From positions 622,324 to 686,323 of the forward strand of contig JAJEKV010000166.1 of the NCBI GenBank assembly GCA_021234155.1: a stretch of 64,000 nucleotides of DNA, given 5' to 3'. The notes beneath the pieces are model-generated. The model was not told the DNA's origin and searched no databases. It worked only from the letters and a program-made list of their open reading frames with translations. The translations under genes and the position numbers were made by a program. This DNA comes from Isoetes taiwanensis (Eukaryota > Streptophyta > Lycopodiopsida > Isoetales > Isoetaceae). Shown in pieces: positions 46,043 through 56,680 of the stretch. Each line of letters opens with the position of its first letter. Position 1 is the first letter of the stretch.

Positions 46043-46384
46043 ATGTTTTGGCTCTATACTCAAGGATGCGTTTCAACTGCAAAGGTACCTGGTTATAGAC
46101 TCGAGAAACTTTTTATGCTGATATCCCTGGCAGATTATGCCAGATATATTTATTCAGTAAATAGACTACATGAACCATGTTTCATGTGTATGTTGCAGGC
46201 TGATTATGTCAACCTACAAGCAAAGAAGTCCGGTATTTCTCCTCGTGGCATTCATGTTGGTGAAAAAGAGGCTACTAACAAAATTGTTGTTGTCGGCTCT
46301 GTGCAAACTATTACTCTTCCAAGATCAGGAGATGTTCTTGGTCAGAAGGAGAAAAATAAACAGGGATTATGGGACGAATGGTAG
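46043..46384 (+). other. Possible terminal exon, unrecognised
   Basis: A 113-codon frame. An intron-like end (TGTATGTTGCAG at 46189-46200) precedes 'ADYVNLQAKKSGISPRGIHVGEKEATNK', which is hydrophilic and protein-like and ends at the stop near 46382. The part before the AG looks random. It might be the last exon of a gene whose other exons I cannot find. Confidence 0.25.
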
Positions 46385-47507
46385 TGGTCCATGCTGCATC
46401 CCACTTAATTTACACAATGTTGGGATGGTGACATTTTCTGCACAGATGTTTATGTGCTACTTGTTTAAATAATACTTCTCATCCAAAGCCCGAGAAAATT
46501 CAACACAATGTAGATTATAGTAAGAACAGATCCTTTCTTTCTATATGCAATGGTGGTAGCCATGATGACGAGGACGACGACAACGAAAAGACATCCTCCA
46601 AAATTAAAATCTGCTGCATCTTATGTACCATTGTTGCTGCCACGTCAAATAGAAGTATGAAGGTGTGGGTTAAATGAAGGTCGACTTTGATAACATTTTG
46701 TTTATTTCCTTACAAGCAAGCTGTGGAACTAAAGTTGAGATGATACTATTATTTCATTTAAAGTAGTTTCATTTTCTGCACATGATTCATAATAAAATGC
46801 TTAATAAAATTCATTCTTCCATCTCGAAGGATTTTTAGAATGATTAATGTTGAGATAATATGGAATTTGGCCATTTGCAAAAAGAAAGAAAGCAAAATGG
46901 AAATTGAATATGTTTTTTTAATTTGGTTTTATATGGTTATTAGAAACCACTTTTCACACTAGATAAAGCATGCTCAAAAGAAAATTTGGAGTACAAATTT
47001 TAGAGGCAGCTTTGGAAGACAAGGTGGCACCAGCAGGAAACAATATTCTCCAGAATCTAGATTGGCGTACATTACCTTATGTAAGGTAATGCATGGAAGG
47101 TTCAAATTTCCGTCGTTGTGATGAATTCTTTGAAATTCATGATTGACTATCAATCCGGAAGAAGCCTATTTGTCAGCCCAGGACTGTATTAATGTCCTAT
47201 GCTAATAGTTGAGAAACAATTTTGTCATATCCATGTATTAGAAACAAATGGTTACTTATCCATGCATTAGAAATAAATTGGTACAACTAGAATGCCAATC
47301 ATGCCCCTTTTAAGTGCCTTTCTACATCATTTTCCTCTCCAACATTGATTCTAATCCACAAACTCCAAATCCAGTGGTACCTACATCCAAAATTAAATTT
47401 ATGGCACGTGCATATTTTTTCTTCAAGAAGAGCTTCATTCGTTACACTTTTCCAATCCCTTGCCCCAAGTCTGCCCTACTGCTAGTTTTTTTATGGTTGA
47501 AATGTTG
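46385..47507. other. Non-coding stretch, no supported gene
   Basis: AT-rich, with no recognisable motif or RNA. A GATGACGAGGACGACGAC run near 46562 is a short trinucleotide-like tract. Confidence 0.4.
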
Positions 47508-48107
47508 TGCTCCTAGGCTCAAGCATGCCCCTACGTTCAAACATGCCACGTGGCTCAAACATGCGATGTTGGCTCAAACATACCATATAGTCTTAAACAT
47601 GCCACATAGACTTAAACACCTCGTCTCAAACATGCCACCTAGGCTCAAACATTGCCCCTAGGGTCAAACATGCCCTAGGCTCAAACATACCACATAGGCT
47701 CAATCACTTCGGCTCAAACATGCCACATAGGCTCAAATATGCCACCTAGGCTCAAGTATTGCCCCTAGGGTCAAACATGCCATCTAGGCTCAAACATGTC
47801 CCTAGGCTAAAACATGCCACTAAGGTCATAAAAATGCTCTTTCAAATGATATCTTTTTTTTTTTTTTTTTTTTTTTTTGTTTTTTTGTTTTGGTATGTTT
47901 TTTTTTATAATTGAAATGTTGTGTCAAACATGCCCCTAGGCTAGAACATGCCACCCTGGCTCAAACATGAGATGTGGCACAAACATGCCACATGGACTCA
48001 AATGCGACATGCATCTCAAACATACCCTAGGCTCAAACATGACACGTGGCTCAAACATGCCACATAGACTCAAATATGTGACGTGGCTCAAACATGCCAC
48101 TAGGCAG
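47508..48107 (+). repeat. Minisatellite of 19-bp units, block 2 (interrupted)
   Basis: The same 19-bp family as 41952-43265 (GGCTCAAACATGCCAC(C/A)TA), more diverged and with shortened units (CCCCTAGGCTCAAACATG). It is interrupted near 47830-47930 by unrelated T-rich DNA including a 25-nt T run (47854-47878). The two blocks lie 4.2 kb apart in the same orientation. Confidence 0.85.
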
Positions 48108-48697
48108 GCATAAAAAACAGGGTGTTAGTGTCCTTAATTTCTGGTTGGAATCTTCGTTTTGTGTTTCGAGTTTTTGCTTGCCCACAAAGAAATTGGTAGG
48201 GTTTGGAGTTTCTATACAAAATCTGACAAATACTCATTAGCTTATTTGCAAAACCTGGTGGAGCATGACATACAATGGCAAATTATCTAGATAGAGGTAG
48301 TGGGGATTTTGAATCGTGGCCACTAGAGTGATAAAAATGCATGATTTATTTTAAGAATGAAATATGGTCACGTAAAAAATATAGTTTGAATGGGGTCATC
48401 GTCGATGCCCCATGGAAAAAAAGGCATCATGGGATGGGGGCATGAGGTGACATGACGGTGGCCAGTATATACATCGCTCAAATCGCTCAAAAGTTATACG
48501 GTATAATCTAGAGCCTAAAAACCATAGAGCTTTGTGAATGATGAAATTTAACAAAAGAAAACTACCAAAATAGGGTATAAACTATCAAAATATGCATTGT
48601 ATCAATCCAACCGCTGAAATGAGCGGCTGAGATGGTGATCCATGTCCTGGGATCCTATTGGCCTAGATTGACGGTGGAGATTAACTGCCCAGATCTT
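48108..48697. other. Non-coding stretch, no supported gene
   Basis: Nothing recognisable beyond short frames. Confidence 0.4.
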
Positions 48698-48905
48698 TCC
48701 CGCTTCTATCTCCTTTCCCGCTTCTATCTCCTATTTAGGATCTCGACTTCCGGCCTTGCCATTCTTCCAGCCACTTCCGGCCATGCCTTTCTTCTGCCTC
48801 TTTCCCGCTTCTATCTCCTTCCCCGCTTCTATCTCCTATTTAGGATCTCCACTTCCGGCCATGCCATTCTTCCAGCCACTTCCGGCCATGCCATGCCATG
48901 CCATC
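48698..48905 (+). repeat. Two-copy tandem repeat, 105-bp period
   Basis: Copies start at 48698 and 48803. Each contains TCCCGCTTCTATCTCCTT twice, then ATTTAGGATCTC, ACTTCCGGCC and CCATTCTTCCAGCCACTTCC. The 101-codon frame across it (48632-48937) is open because the period is a multiple of three. Confidence 0.88.
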
Positions 48906-49354
48906 TTCCGACCATGCCATTCTACCTCCAAGAGTAATCTGGCACCATCCCGTTCGGGAATCGAGTGCGCAGCTTTTAGTATATTATGCTATGTAAAAGC
49001 CCGTTTTGTTTGAATGCCATAGATTTATTGGGACATAAGGCTATTGCAGAGAAGTTTTCATGGCCATCCCCTGATGGGTGACAATGAAAAAAGTTTGATA
49101 TCTTTGGGGTGATGGACTAAGCATTGGTTTCTATTTTTTTAAGGGAGTTCCGCTTTAACCACAGGTGACATTATCCTGGCTAATGGAGGCTTGCATGGCA
49201 GCCAGGGTTTTAGTGATCCCATCAACCACCTTGCATCTGTCGGATTCGAAATTCAAAGGAACAAGAGGAGGGTCGATCCCGAATCTTACTAGGTATTATT
49301 CCTTTCAAAAAGTGTTTAGGTGATTTGTAATAAGAGCATCAACAAAATCGATAT

Positions 49355-49406
49355 TCTTGGGAATTCTTAGTATACCTTGCTCTTGGGAATTCTTAGTATA
49401 CCTTGC
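49355..49406 (+). repeat. 26-bp tandem duplication
   Basis: TCTTGGGAATTCTTAGTATA plus CCTTGC occurs at 49355-49380 and again at 49381-49406 without visible difference, just inside the start of the PPR-like frame. It shifts the reading there. Confidence 0.85.
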
Positions 49407-49808
49407 AAGGAGCGCCGGCGAAAGGGAATTCTTGATCTTTGGGAAACAAGTTCCTCCGTTATCCGTAAATTATGTATACAATTATTTGTTGGATCGTGCA
49501 AGAAGACAAGATTTGCGGTGGTGGAAGGGTTGCGCAATTTCTTATGGTGCGAGAATGGACTTCATTCGATTCTTTGCTTTGGGGACCATCTCATTCGCCT
49601 CTTTTTTTACTCCGAATATGCGGATGAAGCAAACAAAGCTTTTAACAATATTTCACAACCAAGTACATTTACATGGAGTGCAATTAATGCCGCTCATGCT
49701 AACATTGGGGAAGCTGCCATAACCCTTGAGCTTAGGAGAATGAACATATCGGGTGTAGGGGGTGAGAAGCATGTCTATCTTGTTTGTGCTCAAAGTTTGC
49801 GCACATGA
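49377..49808 (+). pseudogene. PPR protein fragment
   Basis: A 143-codon frame. Residues from about 50 read 'RNFLWCENGLHSILCFGDHLIRLF', then 'EANKAFNNISQPSTFTWSAINAAHA' and 'EKHVYLVCAQSLR'. This follows the plant PPR architecture (a helix pair ending hLIRlF..cg, then EA..aF..i..PS.fTWsAii.AHa, then N(k)hvyvcaLkaC). PPR proteins bind organelle RNA; here only about two of many 35-residue repeats remain. There is no targeting peptide and no E/DYW domain; the first ~30 codons lie in duplicated DNA and are not PPR. The frame ends at a stop 250 bp before retrotransposon A. The wording resembles fern PPRs. Confidence 0.62.
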
Positions 49809-50058
49809 ATAGATTGTCTGCAAACCATGCTCTGGAATAGAACAGGGGCAGACTATTTCCTTTCCTGGACTACCATAGCTATAGCCAGCCTTTTTTTTTC
49901 TTTCTTATCAGCTTTGCTATGTTGTTTGTATTAATAAATTTTAAATATCATTTGTTTGGTTGGTGCCATTAAAAGTTTCAAGCTATTTTGTTCTTAAATT
50001 TTAATAGCTGCCTATATGGAATGTATGATAAAATATTCTCTTGATCAGAGGCTATAAA
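49809..50058 (+). other. Left flank of retrotransposon A
   Basis: AT-rich DNA ending with the target copy ATAAA (50054-50058). The same ATAAA follows the right LTR at 62194-62198, so the uninterrupted ancestral sequence joined 50058 to 62199. Confidence 0.7.
50054..50058 (+). repeat. Target-site duplication of element A, left copy
   Basis: ATAAA immediately before the TG of the left LTR; the right copy is at 62194-62198. Five bp is the usual Ty3 integrase stagger. Confidence 0.93.
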
Positions 50059-52514
50059 TGTTGCCCCTTTTTGGGCAACATGGACCATCATGATACCTAG
50101 AGTTTCAAGATTGGAAGATACTTGTCAGAGTTTGGAAGACTTGTGGTTTCTTTTGAGGTTTCATCTTAAGTTACTTTCCTATTACTCATATGGTAAGAGT
50201 TAGTGTTATTTTGATCCTGCTAGAGTTTGGAAGAAATTGGCTCAAGTTTGGAAGACCCTTGGGATCTTGGTTGTATAGCCTAATTCTTTCCTTTGAGGAA
50301 ATTTTCTAGTTACATTCTTATTTCTTGAAGACCAGGCAAAGGATATAGCAAGCTATACAAGGAGTTATAAGCATGTTGCTCATATTCACTCATATGGAGC
50401 TAAATGGAGTTGCACCAATGGTTTGGAAGTCACACCTATGAAGATGTCACTTTAAAGGTGAATTTTGCTCTTGTTTAGGCCTTGAAGATTGGAAGACCTT
50501 TTAGAAGTTTGGAAGACCCTAGGGCCTTGAGCAAAGTTATGAGGTATGATTTGAGCTTTGGAGATAAGATCATGTGCTTCTGAGGGGTTTCCATCCTTTA
50601 TCCATTTCATCCATTCCATATCCACTTTCCTTTCATCTTTTTATACCCCATTTCCACCTTGTCATGCCTTCTTTCATTACTTCACTACCTATATTTTTAT
50701 TGGCCTCACCTCCACTTGTGAATTGCTCTCAAGAGATCATGAAAAACTTCAAGAGCAAGGAGGCTTGAATTTTACTTTCATCTTATTTCCCTAAATCCTG
50801 CCATAGCCTTTTTTTTTCCTATCTTTTCACCCTCTTCCTATGATTTTTTCACCATTCCCAAGGTTGAAAACTCATTGACCATGGTCAAAATGGGCAAAAT
50901 TTCAAGTATCTCAATTTGACTTGAAAACACTCTAGATTTGGAGCTTGGCAAAAATAGCTATGTTGGCCTTTCCAAAATTCAAAAAAAGACCTTGGAAAAT
51001 TCCTCAAATATTATTTCTTGGGATCGTGCCAAAAATAAAAAAAAATAGCAAAAAAACCTATTCTAGCCTATCTACCCTATTTTTCTATTTTCCACCTCAG
51101 CCTAAATTCCACCTCAGCCCCCATTGGTCCACGTGGCGGGTAGGGGCCTCGAACAGGTGGCACAACCCTTACAGCGTGGCACGCCAAATTCAACATCTTG
51201 ACTTCGGATTATTCAATTTATATCCTTATCTTCCGAATCATTCGGGCCCTGTGGGATATATCGAGCTTTGAAAAAAAAAAAAAAACTTCTGAGCACCTTA
51301 AATCGGCAAATTAGTGCCCAAATCTGATTGAATCCCGCCTTTTGCTCCCGAAATCATCTCCTGAACCTTTTCCGAGACCTCTGGAACCCCCTGTGGCACT
51401 TGATTCAAGGGAATTTGCTCAAATTAAGCCTAAAATCACTCAACCGAAATTGGTTTTGGGAGGGGCGATTTTATCCAAGAATGGACATCATTTTCTTCAC
51501 CCCCCCGGAGATATACCTCTGTGATCTGGGCGCTTTCTATATCTTTGATATTTTATTGATCTGTTCTACTCCAAATTCAGCTAATCCTGTTCGAGATTGA
51601 AGATTGACTGTATTTTGATCGAAGACCGACTGTGTTGTGACCTACCTGACACCAAAACTTCTCTTTGCAATTCAAAATTCCTTATTATTTTTCTCTTCCG
51701 GACAATTTCTAGATTATCAGAAGCTTACTATGCTTTGGGAGTTACTCTCAAGCATTATTTTGGATATTTTCTCCTGAGATTTCTGAACTCCTGTGATATT
51801 TTATGATCTTAATGCATATTCTTTGCCTGGAAAAATAGTGTTGCCATCTTCTCAAGTTATAAATCATTAATGCACATGTCTAGACCAATAGAAATCAGAT
51901 ATTTTAAGTTGAATCCCAGCTAAATAGTTGTGTCCCAGCCTTAAATAGGATTGAGTATTGTTTATATGCAAAGAAAACAAAGAAAAAATAGTTTTTTTCA
52001 TATCTGTCCTGTGTGATGAATTCAAAGACTTTGGTTACGTCTCGGTAAATATCATAGTGTTTGCTTGTCAAGAAAACCCTATGCACGTGATTTAGAGTTC
52101 ATTAGAGGTCATTTGCACAAATTCCAACTCAAAATTCATCACCAAACTCCATTTGCAAATTTTGGCTCTCTTTTTGGCATTGACCAATTTTTGGTGAACT
52201 TTGACATTGATTTTCTTGGTCTTCCCCTATCCAAATCGAGACAGACTTTCATCAGTAGTTCCCTCTACTTGTCTATAACTCATACCAAAAACCAAAACTC
52301 AAAAATCTTAAAGGGTGTGACTGCAAGATTGATTTTTGTTCTGACAGTTTTTTTACCCGAGGGGTGTAGTGATTTTGACAAAACCGGCATTTGAAATTGA
52401 GTTCTTTTGCTTTATATGATTAAGGATTGATCACCCTAAGTGATCTGGGAGGTCTGACCAGGTTGTTTACACTTCCTTTGAGGTTAGGCTAAAATTCCGG
52501 GTTTTAGGCTAACA
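50059..52514 (+). repeat. 5' LTR of element A
   Basis: 2,456 bp, TG...CA. The first 22 nt form a hairpin (arms TGTTGCCC and GGGCAACA around CTTTTT). The downstream half contains TTTATATCC (about 51220) and other TATA-like words and should hold U3/R. Frames inside it (for example 50558-50794 and 52065-52394) recur in the 3' LTR and are not genes. It differs from the 3' LTR by few substitutions but by several indels and short replaced patches. Confidence 0.93.
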
Positions 52515-52636
52515 TTTTGGAAGTCCTACCGAGATCTTTACACGGAAATTGAACTCAAATGGGGCCAAAGAAGCATCTTTGAGCCTGCTGAACCACACGA
52601 GGAGACAAATCAACCAGAATTAGTAGGAGTAAGCAT

Positions 52637-53907
52637 GAGAGTGGCTACCAGATCTATAACCAATGCCACAAACACTCCCAATGTGCCTATTCCTCCACAA
52701 GCTCCTCTCTATCAGGTCTACCAATGTTACAAATATTTCTACCTTGCCCTCGTCTTCACAAGTTCAAAATCTTTTTGAGCCAACTCCTCCACCAGCCCCT
52801 TATCATTTTGAGCTAAGCGTACTGTTTCTCCTCCTTATTATGATTCTTCCATGAATGCCAACCATTTTTTGAAGAATTTTGAAGAATACTATGAGGAGCA
52901 TGGGAGAAAAAAGGCTCAGTTTTCTGAGTTCACCAAGTGCATGAAGGGTGATGAGGCCAGTCTTGGTTGGATTTTGAGCTCTCCATTGGTACTAAGTGGG
53001 ATGAATTGGAACAAAAGTTTCTATCAAGGTTTGGTAAGACTACTTAGCCTCGGGATCTTGTTTTTGAACTCAATTCTTTCTCTATTAGACACGGTGAAAG
53101 TGTGAAGCGGTATGTGGAAAGATTTAACTCTTATTTGCTAGTTTGTAACAGAGGAACCAAGTCTCTCACCCAACTTTGCATTTGGTTGCTTCTTTTTATC
53201 AAAGGTTTGATGCCCGGACCGGGATTTATAGGAAATTGCTAAAACTTCAGAGATTTGGTGAACTAGATTCTATTCATAAAGCATTTGTAAAGGCTGTGGA
53301 TTTAGTAGAATTGCTAAGCTATTTGCACGATGAAGAAATCCGAGACCCATTCTATCCTTCTCATCATGATTACGAGCATGAGCTACACTATACTAATCTT
53401 TGTTCTGTATATGCGGTTCGAGAAAAGAAAAGAAAAAGCCAAAAGTTGAGGAATTAAACCCTCGGGTTTTGAGAGATGAAATCTGAGATAAGTAAAATAT
53501 CTGAAGCTCTTTTAGAGGTGACTAAACAACTCATGGAGTTGAAAAATGGAAATGGTACTTCTTCTTCTAGCTCTGCCTCACACGATTGTACAAAAGCTGT
53601 GGTAAGCCTTTTCATAGGGCTGAGAATTGTTATGCTAGGCCTTGTCCTAAATGCAACGGGAAAGGCCATTTTGGTAGAGAATGTCACATCTGTTCCTTTT
53701 GTAAAGAGGTAGGTCATGATGACGGAGGTTACTGCGGTGTCAAGAATTACTTTGCAAGACAAGAAAAGGATAAGCAGTGTCAAATGTTAGTTTTATTGAG
53801 ACTTGTGCAGGGGGGACAAGAGGAGCAAGATGTTATGGTTGTCTGGAACCGTGCGGGCCTTATTCGGGTAACCCCGGGGTTCTATTCCACCAACTACACC
53901 CCATAAG
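52637..53907 (+). pseudogene. Element A gag
   Basis: A proline-rich leader starts near 52637. The capsid-type domain begins about 52851 ('MNANHFLKNFEEYYEEHGRK') and continues, shifted, with 'WDELEQKFLSRFGKTT', 'FELNSFSIRHGESVKRYVERF' (about 53000-53140), the classic retrotransposon Gag pattern. A basic helix 'SKISEALLEVTKQLMELK' is near 53490. The zinc knuckles include CPKCNGKGHFGREC (C-x2-C-x4-H-x4-C) and CSFCKEVGHDDGGYC (C-x2-C-x4-H-x5-C), with a further CGK.FHRAENC half upstream, all in the 53586-53906 frame. Gag forms the particle and packages RNA. At least three frame changes make it inactive. Confidence 0.78.
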
Positions 53908-54150
53908 GTAACATTTCAACCAGATCCCAGTATAGCCCCTCCTCCTGTCCAAAGGTATAAAATGAAGGATTACGAACTTGATGAATTTGAATTGCTCATG
54001 AAAAACTCCAAAGTTCTTGTAGACTTATTAACTTCTGGCGAGAATTGCACCATCTTATAGGGAAAAGCTTATCAAGAGCACTCAAAATGTTGAAGAAACT
54101 GTTGCGAGAGACTTGTCACAATATTTTACGAAGCCCTACGAAAGCAAGCC

Positions 54151-54330
54151 CAAGATCCGGGTGCTTTTACTTGTAATGCCACCATAGGTACTTTCCATCT
54201 GGATAAGGTTTTGCTAGATGGAGGTTCCTCTCTAAATGTCATGCCTTACCATGTCATGAAAGCATTGGATCTCAAGGTAGAAGACAATACTTCTATTGTT
54301 CTAAAATCTTTTCCAATGCTAAGGTAGTGC
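54151..54330 (+). pseudogene. Element A retropepsin
   Basis: One frame reads 'GTFHLDKVLLDGGSSLNVMP' with the catalytic Asp codon at 54217-54219. The active loop is D-G-G-S, a known variation of D-(T/S)-G in plant Ty3 proteases. 'YHVMKALDLKVED' follows as in related elements. The second half of the domain (about 54340-54480) continues in other frames ('IYDLLLGRRWM'). It cleaves the polyprotein; not functional here. Confidence 0.72.
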
Positions 54331-54744
54331 CAAAGGGAATTGTGTGAGGAATGTGTGCATTATCTGAGGAGGTATTATTGTGCTAGCTACATTTGTGGTT
54401 GTTGATTTTGAGAATGTTCATCATTCTAACATTTATGATTTATTATTGGGAAGAAGATGGATGAAAACAGATAGATGCTAGGCGATATGGTGCGAAGGCA
54501 TCTGCACTATTTCAAATGGAGCAACCTCCATTAAATTGGTAAACAAAGGCCGATCCCTCTGCTAATATTAGGTTCATAGGTGTGGATATTTTGCGGGGAA
54601 GAGGAGCCAGGAATTTATAGTTTAGGTGCGGATGTTGGTATAAAAGAAGAAGTGGTCAACTTTGCTCATCTTTGAATCTTCTCGATCTGGGAAGGAAATA
54701 AGGCCTACCTTTGGTTTGATGGAGGTATGTCCAAAAATTAGGAA

Positions 54745-55329
54745 TTGCTTCTTACTGCTGCTATTCTAAAGGATACAAATTTAAAACTAATGACCAAAAT
54801 AGGGAGAATTCATCCTAATATTTCCTCTAATGCAGCAGAATATAGAGCCCCTCATTGCAGGCCTACTGGGGAAGCAAAATTCATGAATATTTCCTATATT
54901 ATTATTTATGGAGACTCACGAAATGGTTTCTTGAGGCAGATTTTGGGAGAATACCAAACAAAGCATCATGAGATGGAGGATTTGAACACTCAAGCTCGAG
55001 ATTTGTTAACTTTTTTTGATCATTGGGAGATTCATCATATTCCAAGATCTAAAAACTTTGAGGCTGATTTATTGTGCAGGGAAACATTATTGGAGCACTT
55101 ATCTGAAGGAGCTATCCAAGAAGACTTCTTAGATGAAGACGAGCTTTCTCAACTTCATCCTATCTTAACTATAAACTTAGCCCAAGAAGAATCATACAAG
55201 GAGCTTAAAGTGAATAAAGAAGGTGTGCCTAGGACTTTGCAAATGGGAGACCTATATGAAGAGGATGACAGAGGTAAAATGGTTGAGTTGTTTGAGGATT
55301 GGGTGGATGTTTTTGCTTGGGAATATTGA
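54745..55329 (+). pseudogene. Element A RNase H placed before RT, plus linker
   Basis: A 194-codon open frame. Residues about 27-115 read 'SSNAAEYRA', 'YIIIYGDSRNGFLRQILGEYQTKH', 'LLTFFDHWEIHHIPRSKNFEAD'. These are the E-Y.A, (y)GDS..v..Q, and h(i)PR..N..AD boxes of a plant/archaeal-type RNase H. Residues about 116-194 are an acidic linker ending 'MVELFEDWVDVFAWEY', the usual phrase just before RT in plant Ty3 elements. A second, Ty3-type RNase H lies after RT. The first Asp strand of the domain (about 54700-54745) is in another frame. The open frame of this length, unlike the rest, suggests less damage here. Confidence 0.72.
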
Positions 55330-55990
55330 GAACTAAAGGGATTGATAAAAATATTTGTGAGTTTGAAATAAAAGTTCGAGAAGATGCTAAACTTTGTTAT
55401 CAAGAAATTGAGGAGAATTAATTCTTCACTCTTGGATCTTATCAAACAAGAGTTGTCTAAAATCACGAGTCGAGTCGATAATGCCTATTGTGAATCCTTC
55501 CTGGGTTTCATGCATTGTCCCAGTTTTAAAAAAAAATGGTTCTTTGAGGATTTGTGTAGATTATAGAGATCTTAATAAGGCTACCATTAAAGATTGTTAT
55601 CCCTTGCCTTTTTTAGAAGAAATCCTTTATGCAGTAGCTGGTAAATCCATGTACTCATTTTTGGATGGTTTCTCTGGGGGTTCAATCAGATAAGCATTAA
55701 ACAAGAAGATCAGCCCAAGACATCTTTTATCACCCCATGGGGAACTTTTGCAATGAAAAGGATGCCTTTTGGTTTAATGAATGCCCCTGCTACATTTCAA
55801 AGGGCCATGGACACTGTCTTTGCAAGCATGACTCCAGAACAGTTTAGAGTCTTCCTGGATGATTTATGCCTAGATGCTTGAAGGAAATGACCATGTTTGA
55901 GCTAACAAGAATATTTATATTGTCTTGAACAAATTTGGAGTTAATCTAAATCCAAAGAAGTGCATCTTTTTATCATCTAGAGGCCAAGCT
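55330..55990 (+). pseudogene. Element A reverse transcriptase
   Basis: 'FEIKVREDAKLCYQEI' leads into the domain. The frame 55481-55693 has 'PIVNPSWVSCIVPVLKKNG', 'RICVDYRDLNKATIKDCYPL' and 'MYSFLDGFSG'. After a shift come 'KTSFITPWGTFAMKRMPFGL' and 'NAPATFQRAMDTVF'. The catalytic box is F-L-D-D (55852-55863) where Y-x-D-D is usual. 'KKCIF' and 'VKFTWGLQV'-like remnants mark the connection. It copies element RNA. Several shifts and a stop right after the box make it inactive. Confidence 0.82.
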
Positions 55991-56089
55991 GTTAGGCCAT
56001 GAAGTTTACTTGGGGTCTTCAAGTAGGCGAGGAAAAAAAATCATTGCCTTAAAGAAGCTTGGACCCCAAGACACTTAGAGATGTTAAAA

Positions 56090-56680
56090 AAGAATTTATG
56101 GGGATGACTTCTTTTTTTGAGAATTTATGTGCCTAATTTCTCTCACCATGTTAGTCCTATTTCCAAATTAACCCGAGTGGGCCATGTTAGTAAAAAGAAA
56201 GTAAATACAAAGCTATTGTTTGGACTGATGAATGTGAGAAGGCTTTTGTGCATTATAGAAGCTATTTGCCATGCCACTCGATTGAAAACCCCGGATCTCT
56301 CACTTTGCCATTCACAATTTACATTCTTGTTACTAAAAGAGCTGTTTGGGATTGCTATTTTTGCGGGAAAAGCACCCCATTGCTTTTGCAAGTAAACAAT
56401 GGTCTCAAAGCTGAGGAGAGGTATCCTAAGATAGAGAGGAGTCTTTGCTGCTCTTATTTTTTTAATAGAAAGGCAAGGACATCTTCTACAAAAATCCCAA
56501 ACTCTTGTTTTTATATCAGCCGAGAATCCCATGCCTTTTTGTATGGTAAGAAATTGGAAAAACCCAAGCTTCATAGGTGGGCTTGTAGGCTCCAGTCTTA
56601 TGATCTAAAGGTTAAGGTCATCCATGTGGTGAATAATCCGAGTTTGTATTTACCTGCTTTGCCTATTTTGAGCATGAAGA
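56090..56680 (+). pseudogene. Element A Ty3-type RNase H / connection
   Basis: Remnants in order: 'MRIYVPNFSHHVSPISKLTR' (end of RT), 'ECEKAF' (56230 area), 'TFLLLKELFGIAIFAGK', 'EERYPKIERSLCC' (the E..Y...E+E.LA box) and 'RWACRLQSYDLKVKVIH' with a decayed terminal Asp box (56575-56650). The pattern matches the native RNase H following RT in Ty3 elements but is more damaged than the RNase H upstream of RT. Confidence 0.65.

Noticed and set aside
48632-48937. 101-codon frame
   Set aside because: It spans a two-copy 105-bp tandem repeat; openness follows from the period.
50558-50794. Open frames inside the LTRs of element A (50558-52394 and 60160-62098)
   Set aside because: The same frames occur in both LTRs, hydrophobic and without motifs; they are LTR sequence, not genes.
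52515-52540. Primer-binding site after the 5' LTR
   Set aside because: TGGAAGTCCTACCGA starts with the expected TGG, but I could not match its complement to a tRNA 3' end from memory, so I did not list it as a feature.
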